Below, in pieces: positions 1 through 6,529 of a stretch of DNA of 6,529 nucleotides; the stretch's first letter is position 1; each line of letters begins with the position of its first letter. The notes under the pieces were generated by a model, which had not been told where the DNA came from, made no database searches, and saw nothing but the letters and a program-made list of their open reading frames with translations. Source of the stretch: Cytophagales bacterium. Its GTDB lineage: Bacteria > Bacteroidota > Bacteroidia > Cytophagales > Cyclobacteriaceae. The stretch lies in the NCBI GenBank assembly GCA_003537495.1, contig DPSB01000208.1, positions 1 through 6,529 on the forward strand, in the 5' to 3' direction. Both the position numbers and the translations under genes were made by a program.

Positions 1-3000
1 GTAATCTGACCAATACTTACCATGCGATGGCAGGGTTTACTAGTGCCCCTGATTATACTGAGGGACGATTGATGTCTTTCGCTTACAATGAAAGATTACG
101 GATGAACTACCGGTTAATAAAACCAAAAAACTATCCTAGCAACCCTAATGTAGAAGGTGGCTACCCCTTGATCGTAATGACCCATGGTTTTGGCGAACGT
201 GCCAACTGCTGGGGTTCTAATTGTTATTGGTCAAATGCATTTTGGAATACTACTGACAATAATCCTCAGGCTGTTACTTTTGGAATTTCATCTGCAAGTG
301 GCGTAAACGGCAACAGCCCTACGACATTTACCACTGTTGGAAATCATAATTTGCTGGTCAACCAACAAGTTGTTATCCGTAACTCCACAGTTACAGCCTA
401 TAATGGAACAAGAACAATTACAGCTGTAACTGCAAATACCTTTACAGTTAATATAAATTTTTCAGGTACCACCTCTGCGAATGTATCGCGAACGGGTGTT
501 TTCGAGTTGCTGAACAATGACCATAGCATGACACACGGTGGCAACGTACATAAAACCGCTGTACTTCTTCCTGCCATAGGTAACAAGGTACCGGACGACC
601 CCACCATGCCAGCCCGCGCCTTTCCTGGCTTTGTTTTATTTCCTCAGAACTTAAATGGCTGGGAACAAGGCGGTGCCGAAAATGTGGTTCGGATTATTCG
701 GCTTTTGATGCAGACTTACAATATCAATCCAAACAAAATTTATGTACACGGCCTTTCCGATGGTGGTTCAGCCGTTTATAGATTAGTACGGACTGCCCCT
801 TGGTTGTTTGCTGCTGCACTACCCATGTCGGCTGTTAATAATCCTGAAAATAATTATCCCATCTACCAGCACTTTAATAACATTCCACTTTGGGTCTTTC
901 AGGGTGGGGTAGATACAAATCCTAACAAAACAACTACGGAACAACTGATTCAAAACTTCAGAAATGCAGGCATGAATGTGCGTTATACACTTTACCCAAC
1001 ATTGGGGCATGGGGTATGGAATAATGCCTATAACGAGCCGGACTTCTTTAGCTGGATGCGGACAAAAGATAAATCTGACATCTTTGTAAAATTTGGTAAC
1101 GCCACAGTATGTGGTACCTCAGGTGCAGCTGCAGAACTGCTACTAAGCCAAGGTTTTTTAGCTTATCAATGGGAAAGAGATGGGGTAATTATTCCTGGTG
1201 CGAATGCCTATAACTACTCTGCAACTTTACCGGGCACCTATCGCGCCCGTTTTAGCCGCATAGCAAGTCCTATCGAAAGTGATTGGAATAAATGGTCAGA
1301 TCCTTTGGTAGTTACGGAGAATGCCCCGGCTAAACCAACAATCGAAACTCTGGGCTCAGCTATTTTCCCAACAATCAATAATGATCAAAGAGTTGTGCTA
1401 ATGGCTAGCGATAAGAATGATAAATATTATTGGTTTAAAGACGGTAATCCTATTAATGATGCAAGGTCATTGAATGGTAGTGTCTATTATGGAATTCCCC
1501 CTGATAGTTTATCGATGCTGATGCGAGACTCGTGGGCATCACCTACCCAATTTGGAGCTTACACTTTACGAACCTCCCCCTTTAGTGGATGTCAAAGCTT
1601 ACCCTCGGATCCTTCTTACATGATTTTTACCGCAAATGCAACACTAACCACACCTAGTAATTTTAATGGTATAGCTCAGTCACCTACCAGCATTTTCTTA
1701 ACGTGGGCTGATAACTCACCAAATGAAACCGGGTTTGAAATCTGGCGGAGAATAGACGGTGAAACTACGTTTAAATATGTTGGGGTTACAGAAGAAGATG
1801 CGATCTCCTATCTTGATACTGAGTTAATACCTGGTACATTATACCAGTATAAACTGCGGGCCGTTAGCAACAATGCCCGATCACTGCATGCACCAAGTGA
1901 AGATCCGAATGATAACCGAGAGGTTGAAACACCATTAGATGATTCTGCGCCAACTCCACCTCAAAATCTACGCGTTACACTTAATTCGATCAACTCCATT
2001 TCATTAGCATGGGATCAGAGTACTGATAATGGTGGTATAAGCCAGTATGTCATAAGTTATGGTTCTTATTCTGCGTCAACATTTAACAATGAAACCTCTT
2101 TTACTCTTACAACAAATCTAACTCCCAACACAATCTACCCCATTACGGTAAGGGCTGAAGACTTTGGTGGCAACTTATCTGCACCAAGCAATCAGGTAAT
2201 TGGCACTACAATAGTGGAAGGACTTTATTACGAACACTCCACGGGGGCATGGTCATCTCTCGATCCCGCTGCATCTCAAGGAGCTGGTGATTCTCCTCCT
2301 ATTGATTGGACAACTGCTGAGTTTACTGGCAAGATTTCGAACTTCAATGTAAATCCTACTATCGTAGAACCACCAGCAATACCAGGTATTGCCACCCAAC
2401 AAGATTTTTATAAGATCAAGTTTGATGGATATTTACTTATACCACCAAGGACATCATTAACCCCGAACACGCATAGTACCGATACATATCAATTCAGAAT
2501 TATTTCTGACGATAGAAGTATGGTGTACTTAAATGGATTTAACCCAGCTAGTTTTAATACAAATCGAATCCTAAGTCATAATACATGGACTGAGGGCTAT
2601 GTTTATAAAACCACCGGAAATATCACATTACCAGCTAACTACTATCGTATAACCGTCCTTTACAACGAATATACAGAGAGTCAATCTTTATCTGTGGAGT
2701 ATAGAAGGCGTACACTCCCAAATAGTCCAACTACTTGGTCTGCTTGGACGGCCATACCCGATGAGTGGCTTCGTTCTGCAAACTATGCTCCTCCAGCAGC
2801 ACTTGCTCCTCCTACTGATCTAGCAGCATCGGCCAATGGCATGACCAACATAGATTTAACATGGGTTTATGGGGGTTCTCCAAGTCATGAGTTTGAAATT
2901 TACCGCGCCACTGTTGTTGATGGTGAGTATAGCATCGTTGGCCGTGGTACAGGGCTTGCCTTTACGGATGAGACAGCAAACCCTAGTACTACTTATTTCT

Positions 3001-6000
3001 ACAAGCTAAAGACCATCAGTATTTCCAACGGAGCATCATCACCTTTTAGTGCTGTTGCAAGTGCTACCACGGCTTCCGATGCGATTGCACCATCTATTCC
3101 AACAGATATTGCTTTTATCAGTAAAACATTTTCAAATGTGGCCTTCAGTTGGACAGCTTCAACTGATAACGTGGCGGTTACGGGTTATGAGATTCTGGCT
3201 AATGGAAATCCTATTGGAGTATCTACCGTTACCAGTTACTCAGCAACCGGGTTGGAACCTGGTACGGCTTATAACTTTACTGTAAAAGCATTTGATGCTA
3301 TTGGTAATAAGTCGGCAGCTTCCGATCCATTGGCTGTAACTACCAACGCGGGGGTTATGTATTATTCAAAATCTAGTGGTGCGCTTAATGTAGCAGGCAC
3401 GTGGGGCTCAAACCCTGATGGCTCGGGTACCGTACCTAATTTAACGTACAACGGGCAGTATTACATGGTAGCCAACCGTCCAGGTAATACTACTGGTCTT
3501 GGTGGATCATTAACCATTGGGGGTAGCATTTCAAAAATAATTGTACCTGCCGGTACTACCTTAAATGTTGATAATACTATCTCAGCCAAATTGGAAGTGC
3601 AGGGCAATGCCGTGGTTAATTTAAACAATGCCAATACGGCACCAGAGTTTTTAAGTGTGTCACCTACCAGCACGGTTAACTTCAATAACTATGCTTACAT
3701 ACCTGCAGGTACGTACGGGCATGTAAACCTGAGCGGCACCGGCAACAAAAATTTTGCAGAAGGTGAAACCGTTATTATGGGTAACCTAACGGCTACTACG
3801 GGCATTGCGCTTAAAGGTGTGCCGGGCAATACTTCGCATGTTACCGTGCACGGTGATATTAACCTTGCAGGAACACCCGCAGTAGTGGCTACCGATAATG
3901 CGCTTGATTTAACGCTGGCTAAAGCGGGTACGCAAACATTAACCGTAAACGGAGCGCTGGATTTATATAAACTTTCCACAGCCAGCGGCACCAATGTAAA
4001 TGTAGCCAGCAGCAGCGCCATTACCCTTAATGTGGGTTCGCCCAATGGTGGCGGGTTGGTATTGGCCAATGGTACTACCTTAAATCTTGGCAACAACCAT
4101 TTGGTATTGAAGAATGCGGCCACTATTAATGCCGGTGGCGAAACCGGTAAGCTGGCTATTAACGGCAGTAACTTAACGTTAAGCAGCAGCAGCACCCAAA
4201 ACTCTAATTTACATTTCGATGCTACGCTTAAAACAGCGGGCATGGTTACATCTACCTTTAGCAGCACGGGCAAGTTGATGATTCAATCTCCGGTAACCAT
4301 TACCGATGGGTTAAAGATTAAAGCGGGTGAAGTAAGTTCGGCCGGTAACATTACACTGGCCTCTACGCAAACTAAAACTGCTTACCTGCAAGAGCTGGAA
4401 GGCAATGGTAGCATTACCGGTAATGCCAAAGTAGAACGTTGGGTAAGTGCCGCCAGGAAGTACCGCTATATGTCATCGGTGGTGGAGAATATGACGGTTG
4501 CTTTATGGCAACAAGGCGGCATGAACATTACTGGTCCATTTACCGGCACCAGCGGTTCGCAAACGCCTTCTATGTTTTATTTCCACGAACCCGATATTAA
4601 TCCAAATGCCGTACCTCAGCACAATGGCTACAATCGCTTTCCGGTAAGTTCAAACAGCGAGATGCTGGTACGCGGAAGAGGCTATTCTATTTTTAATTAC
4701 AGTACCAATGCGCTTACGCTAACCATGACGGGTAGACCGTACCAGGGTAGCGTGCCGTTTATTCTTACACCTGACCCTACACCAGCTAATGCACTTCCTG
4801 CAGAAACGCTTGATGGCTGGAACTTAGTGGGTAATCCTTATGCTTCAGCTATTCAATGGAATAATCTTGCAAGTGACTGGACACGCTCAGGAATTTCTAC
4901 CTCAATAGCAGTACCCGATAATACCTCAGGTACACTTGTGCAAAGAAATTATGATTCTCAAACGGGACTTGGCACGTTAACCGGAGGTATCATTGCACCC
5001 GGACAAGCTTTCTGGGTAAAAGCCATCACGGTATCACCAGCTATGACCATCCATGAAAAAGCCAAGCGCAACAATACTTCTACCTTCTACCGCGAAGGTG
5101 ATGAGCATCTCAACAGCATTACCATCCGGCTATCAAATGGAACTGCCGAAGATGTAGGTTACATTATTCTGGCTGAAGACTTCAGCGATACCTATGAACC
5201 CGAGACTGATGGTATGAAGTATAAAAATCAGGTGCTTAACCTGAGCACACGTTCATCTGAAAATGTAAACCTTGTTTTCAATAAAATGTCGAACAGCTTC
5301 TGTGAAAAAACAGTAGCGTTGGTACTGGAAGATGTAACTCCGGGCACCTACTCGCTTGCGTTCGATAACATCGAAAACTTAGTGGGGGTAGGTGCGGTAA
5401 CGCTTACGGATAATTTCACCAACACTACGGTAGCTATCACCAATAGCACACCCTATAGTTTTGCGGTAACTTCTGCCGAGGCCAGCCATGGTGCAACCCG
5501 GTTTAGCTTAACGCTTAACCGCCCGGCCCTGCAGAAAAATGCAGTGGCTACTATTGAGAATGTATGCGGAGAAACTTCGGCTACTATTCAATTAACCAAC
5601 ACGCAACCGGGCGCTTTCTATTATGCTACCCGTTTAAATGAGGCAACACAACTTTCGGAAGTGGTAGCCAGTGAAGCAGGCAACATGCAACTTACCATAC
5701 CGGTAAGTGCGTTGCAGACCGGTGCAAACAACCTGGTTATTCATACCGGCTTTAAAGGTTGCAGCGATGAGTTGTTAACCACTACTCCGCTGGTGTTTAC
5801 CTATACACCTAGTCCAGTGGTAACGGTAACAAAACCATTCTTATCGCTTTGCGCGGAATCGCAGGTAACGTTAACAGCCGAAACCAATTCGGAAAATAGT
5901 TTGCATTGGTATAAAGACGGTGAGTTGGTAGCTAACCAAACCGGTGCGAGCTGGCTTTCGGCACCGCTTAAGAAAACAACCTTGTTTGAAGTTGCGGCCG

Positions 6001-6529
6001 TAACCAATGGCTGCGAAGGCAAGAAGGCCTCGGTGTATGTAGAGATCAACAAAGCCACTATGCCAATAATTGAATTTACAGGCGAGGCCTTGGAGATTGT
6101 GAACGAGATACCAGCTGATAATTTTATTCAGTGGTACATCAACGGCTCACCGTTGGATGCATACGACAAAGGTATTGTACCTGAAGAAGAGGGTATCTAT
6201 ACCGTGCTGGTTGCAAAAGGTGGTTGCTCTATGGTTTCGGAGCCATTTGAATACCTGGTTACCGGGGTTGAGAATCCTTTGAACGAACCGTTCAATGTGT
6301 ATGTGTATCCGAACCCGGCTACGTTCGATCAGCTTTATGTGAAGTTGGAGACAACCTCAAAACAAAACGCAACGGTTACGTTGGTTGATCTGGCAGGCCG
6401 CACAGCCTTTACACAGTCGATAACTGGAAGTGAGGGCAATGGGGTGCATAAGTTAGATGTGGCTCAGGATACCGCACCGGGTTTATACATTATGCAGATA
6501 CAACAAGGCGATGCGGTAGTTCAGCGGAA
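1..6529 (+). CDS. Giant multidomain T9SS-secreted esterase, partial at both ends
   Basis: One frame (first full codon at base 3) is open across the whole window and encodes 2,175 residues without a stop; the start and the stop both lie outside. Domains in order: alpha/beta-hydrolase esterase (about residues 20-358) with a nested beta domain (89-165), two Ig-like modules (359-543), two FN3 (551-736), PA14 (740-925), two FN3 (935-1115), beta-solenoid-like region (1118-1475), GWNLVGNPY module (1476-1842), three Ig-like modules (1843-2088), and a type A T9SS C-terminal domain (2098-2175). The sorting domain implies Sec export followed by T9SS transport across the outer membrane in a Bacteroidota cell; the signal peptide must lie upstream of the window. 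Inferred role: surface or extracellular ester hydrolysis of a polymeric or glycan substrate. The high density of Asn, Thr, Ser and Gly and the near absence of Cys and of membrane segments suit an extracellular beta-rich protein. The reading frame and secretion route are secure; the substrate is unknown. Confidence 0.95.
60..1076 (+). other. Esterase domain, alpha/beta-hydrolase (PHB depolymerase/carboxylesterase-like)
   Basis: Residues about 20-358 form an alpha/beta-hydrolase. The strand YPLIVMTHGFGER (54-66) carries the HGxGER oxyanion motif of the carboxylesterase/PHB-depolymerase-like group. The nucleophile elbow is GLSDGG (250-255) with Ser252 after the strand KIYVH. The acid is Asp304 in WVFQGGVD, and the base is His336 in LGHGVW, followed by NAYNEPDFFSWM, which matches the family pattern GHxxW..AY..P..F.W. 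The segment AFPGFVLFPQNLNGW is also typical. Related domains hydrolyse carbohydrate-linked or polymer esters (acetyl, feruloyl, polyhydroxyalkanoate), but which of these applies here cannot be told. Two family positions look altered: Asp instead of the more usual Met after Ser, and FQG instead of FHG. Cys69 and Cys74, just after the oxyanion loop, may form a disulfide. The extreme N-terminus and signal peptide are cut off by the window edge. Confidence 0.85.
267..497 (+). other. Small beta domain inserted within the esterase
   Basis: Residues about 89-165 separate the oxyanion-loop region (HGFGER...NCYWSNAFWN) from the next hydrolase element (LLNNDHSMTHGG). The insert has the pattern NHNLLVNQQVVIRN...AYNGTRTITAVTANTFTVNI. 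This resembles the short beta module H-x-L-x-x-x-x-x-V-x-I...YNGt-x-x-I-x-x-V-x-x-x-x-F-x-V found in phage tail and other surface proteins. It is rich in Thr, Val and Asn and contains no Cys. The family resemblance is by eye. Its placement suggests a lid or substrate-facing accessory module over the active site, which is inference. Confidence 0.6.
1077..1319 (+). other. Ig/PKD-like module 1
   Basis: Residues about 359-439 start with DIFVKFGNATVCG and contain YQWERDGVIIPGA (Trp390), then a Tyr-rich strand ending in GTYRARFSR. This is the Ig-like 'W..DG..I.GA...Y' pattern common behind catalytic domains of T9SS-exported Bacteroidota proteins. It probably acts as a spacer or binding module. Cys370 has no obvious partner within the module. 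Confidence 0.6.
1326..1631 (+). other. Ig/PKD-like module 2
   Basis: Residues about 442-543 begin with PAKPTIETLG and contain VVLMASDKNDKYYWFKDG (Trp477, Asp480), the same W-x-K-D-G strand-turn seen in the other Ig-like modules. It ends with AYTLRTSPFSGCQSLPSDP, in which Cys530 occupies the usual 'GC' position of these modules. No partner Cys is seen in the first strand of this module, so any disulfide would have to be with Cys370 of module 1. Confidence 0.6.
1653..1937 (+). other. Fibronectin type III domain 1
   Basis: Residues about 551-645. The start PSNFNGIAQSPTSIFLTW, the core NETGFEIWRRIDGE and the G-strand region LIPGTLYQYKLRAVSNN give the FN3 order (Pro-rich entry, conserved Trp, Tyr/Leu core, 'L.PGT.Y.Y...A'). 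It belongs to the 'FEI.R' subtype, also seen in FN3 domain 3. Such domains act as spacers in secreted carbohydrate-active enzymes. Confidence 0.85.
1947..2210 (+). other. Fibronectin type III domain 2
   Basis: Residues about 649-736. It contains PTPPQNLRVTLNSINSISLAW, then DQSTDNGGISQYVISYG, then LTPNTIYPITVRAEDFGGN and the exit strand SAPSNQVIGTT. The W..STDN.....Y.I..G signature marks the FN3 subtype common in chitinases and other bacterial glycosidases, and is shared with FN3 domain 4. It leads directly into the PA14 domain after four residues. Confidence 0.88.
2220..2777 (+). other. PA14 domain
   Basis: Residues about 740-925. The opening GLYYEHSTGAW, then FYKIKFDGYLLIPP (the family 'F.V.W.G.L..P' strand), TYQFRIISDDRSMVYLNG (829-845), and LPANYYRITVLYNEYTES with SLSVEYRR follow the PA14 beta-barrel order. 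The adjacent Asp836-Asp837 sits at the position where yeast flocculin-type PA14 lectins have their calcium-binding Asp pair. PA14 domains often bind glycans in secreted enzymes and adhesins, so a substrate- or surface-binding role is likely; no ligand can be named. A loop at about residues 779-800 is Pro-rich. Confidence 0.85.
2805..3071 (+). other. Fibronectin type III domain 3
   Basis: Residues about 935-1023. APPTDLAASANGMTNIDLTW leads to HEFEIYRATVVDGEYSIVG, TDETANPSTTYFYKLKTIS and SAVASATT, a full FN3 strand set. The subtype ('FEIYR...Y..VG') matches FN3 domain 1 rather than its neighbours. It is preceded by a short Ala/Pro linker after PA14. Confidence 0.85.
3087..3347 (+). other. Fibronectin type III domain 4
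   Basis: Residues about 1029-1115. APSIPTDIAFISKTFSNVAFSW, then TASTDNVAVTGYEILANG, then LEPGTAYNFTVKAFDAIGN and DPLAVTTNAG. The W..STDNVAVTGY.I..NG motif is the classic chitinase/glycosidase-type bacterial FN3 signature, shared with FN3 domain 2. It ends at the boundary with the C-terminal solenoid half of the protein. Confidence 0.9.
3354..4427 (+). other. YYSKSSG-type entry module and predicted beta-solenoid
   Basis: Residues about 1118-1475. It opens with VMYYSKSSGALNVAGTWG...PDGSG, an entry sequence familiar from Bacteroidota T9SS cargo. About 300 residues follow of short strands rich in Gly, Asn, Thr, Val and Leu (for example GGSISKIIVPAGTTLNV, NGGGLVLANGTTLNLGNN, TGKLAINGSNLTLSSSS) separated by G/N turns. 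The pattern suggests a right-handed beta-helix or similar stacked fold, with no Cys and almost no Trp after the entry motif. It probably forms a rigid stalk or adhesive surface; no catalytic motif was found. Ser runs encoded by three and four consecutive AGC codons occur at 4008-4016 and 4182-4193. Fold assignment is inference from periodicity. Confidence 0.65.
3552..4085 (+). repeat. Pair of identical 15-base in-frame repeats (GTTLN turn)
   Basis: GGTACTACCTTAAAT occurs at 3552-3566 and at 4071-4085, both in codon register and encoding the strand-turn GTTLN within the solenoid. The identical codons suggest the solenoid grew by internal duplication, although the flanks have diverged. The coordinates span both copies; the sequence between them is not itself a repeat unit. 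Confidence 0.5.
4428..5528 (+). other. GWNLVGNPY module, Bacteroidota surface-protein region
   Basis: Residues about 1476-1842. KVERWVSAARKYRYMSSVVE opens a segment seen after solenoids in Bacteroidota cargo. GWNLVGNPYASAIQW (1605-1619), IIAPGQAFWVKA (1663-1674), the basic STFYREG stretch, and NSITIRLSNG...VGYIILAEDFSDTYEPETDGMK follow in the order known from many T9SS substrates. The VTPGTYSLAFDN strand closes a beta-sandwich-like end. Its function is not established; it always appears just inside the sorting domain or Ig modules, so it is probably structural. Cys1767 is unpaired here. Confidence 0.7.
5529..5816 (+). other. Ig-like module 3
   Basis: Residues about 1843-1938. ATIENVCGETSATIQLTNTQ starts the module and TGFKGCSDE closes it. 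Cys1855 and Cys1920 are placed as expected for a disulfide linking the first and last strands of the Ig-like 'C....V.L......G......GC' modules of Bacteroidota cargo. It probably acts as a spacer before the sorting domain. Confidence 0.6.
5817..6053 (+). other. Ig-like module 4
   Basis: Residues about 1939-2017. LSLCAESQVTLTAET, then LHWYKDGELVANQTGASW, then FEVAAVTNGCEGKKASVYVEI gives the well-known Ig-like pattern C-x4-V-x-L...W-x-x-D-G...GC. Cys1950 and Cys2004 are likely disulfide partners, with Trp1969 packing between them. This is the clearest of the three C-terminal Ig-like modules. Confidence 0.75.
6054..6266 (+). other. Ig-like module 5, immediately before the sorting domain
   Basis: Residues about 2018-2088. 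IIEFTGEALEIVNE, then FIQWYINGSPLDAYDKG (Trp2044), then EGIYTVLVAKGGCSMVSEPFEYLV. It has the W-Y-x-N-G turn and the terminal GC (Cys2075) but lacks the first-strand Cys, so no internal disulfide can form. 'YTV.V..GGCS..S..F.Y' followed by a short linker to a T9SS domain is a frequent Bacteroidota arrangement. Confidence 0.7.
6294..6529 (+). other. T9SS type A C-terminal sorting domain, last residues missing
   Basis: Residues about 2098-2175. NVYVYPNPA (PNP at 2103-2105), then QLYVKLETTSKQNATVTLVDLAGR (2110-2133), then GVHKLDVAQDTAPGLYIMQIQQGDAVVQR. This is the standard YPNP...V.L.D..G+.......G.....LD.....PGLY.......G. pattern of the type A sorting signal recognised by the T9SS translocon. Family members usually end with Lys plus a few hydrophobic or basic residues after this point, so the stop codon should lie within about ten codons beyond the window. 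The domain is normally removed by the sortase-like PorU when cargo is attached to A-LPS. Confidence 0.93.

Noticed and set aside
60..74. Possible start codon ATG at 72 with GAGGGA six bases upstream
   Set aside because: The frame is open upstream to the window edge, the sequence after this ATG has no signal peptide although the protein carries a T9SS signal, and the hydrolase's first strands begin at about this point.
398..607. Short - strand frame opposite the esterase, with others at 819-1010, 3461-3685 and 5801-6058
   Set aside because: All are antisense to well-supported domains and have no recognisable product or clear ribosome binding site.
3049..3285. 78-codon ATG-initiated frame on the + strand in another register
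   Set aside because: It overlaps FN3 domains 3 and 4 in the real frame and encodes a Leu/Pro-rich sequence with no motif; it is a shadow frame.
4182..4193. AGC codon run as a phase-variation tract
   Set aside because: Only four trinucleotide units in frame; gain or loss would not shift the frame and the run is too short to be markedly unstable.
3695..4273. 192-codon open frame on the - strand
   Set aside because: It lies wholly opposite the repetitive solenoid-coding region. Its product is a low-complexity Val/Leu/Pro/Ala mix with no recognisable domain, and long antisense frames are expected opposite such biased codons.
1..6529. A new multi-gene defence, secretion or mobile system
   Set aside because: The window contains only one gene; no second gene, inverted repeats, RNA gene or CRISPR-like array was seen on either strand.

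Overview
The window lies entirely inside one very large protein-coding gene on the + strand. Reading from base 3, the frame stays open for 2,175 codons to base 6527 with no stop codon. Bases 6528-6529 begin the next codon. Neither the true start nor the stop is inside the window, so this is an internal-to-C-terminal fragment of a protein of probably about 2,200-2,300 residues. There are no intergenic regions, RNA genes, promoters, terminators, mobile elements or CRISPR arrays.

The organism is most likely a member of Bacteroidota, probably a free-living Cytophagales/Flavobacteriia-type bacterium. The evidence is the C-terminal type IX secretion (T9SS) type A sorting domain, the GWNLVGNPY module and the YYSKSSG...GTWG module, all typical of secreted Bacteroidota proteins, plus a moderately AT-rich composition. 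The exact genus cannot be read from the sequence.

Layout, N- to C-terminal: (1) an alpha/beta-hydrolase esterase of the PHB-depolymerase/carboxylesterase-like group with a visible Ser-Asp-His triad (about bases 60-1076), carrying an inserted small beta domain (about 267-497); (2) two Ig/PKD-like modules (1077-1631); (3) two fibronectin type III (FN3) domains (1653-2210); (4) a PA14 domain (about 2220-2777); (5) two more FN3 domains (2805-3347); (6) a Gly/Asn/Thr-rich predicted beta-solenoid (about 3354-4427); (7) a GWNLVGNPY surface module (about 4428-5528); (8) three Ig-like modules (5529-6266); (9) the T9SS sorting domain (6294 to the window end, missing only its last few residues).

The inferred role is a cell-surface or secreted esterase. 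The hydrolase at the outer end would act on an ester-bearing polymer or carbohydrate, PA14 and the Ig/FN3 modules would bind glycan or act as spacers, and the C-terminal domain would direct export through the T9SS and attachment to the surface. The substrate cannot be determined from sequence alone. The main points of interest are the beta domain nested in the hydrolase, the A-B-PA14-A-B order of the FN3 domains, the change in base composition near 3.6-3.8 kb, and the uneven distribution of cysteines. No new multi-gene system is visible.
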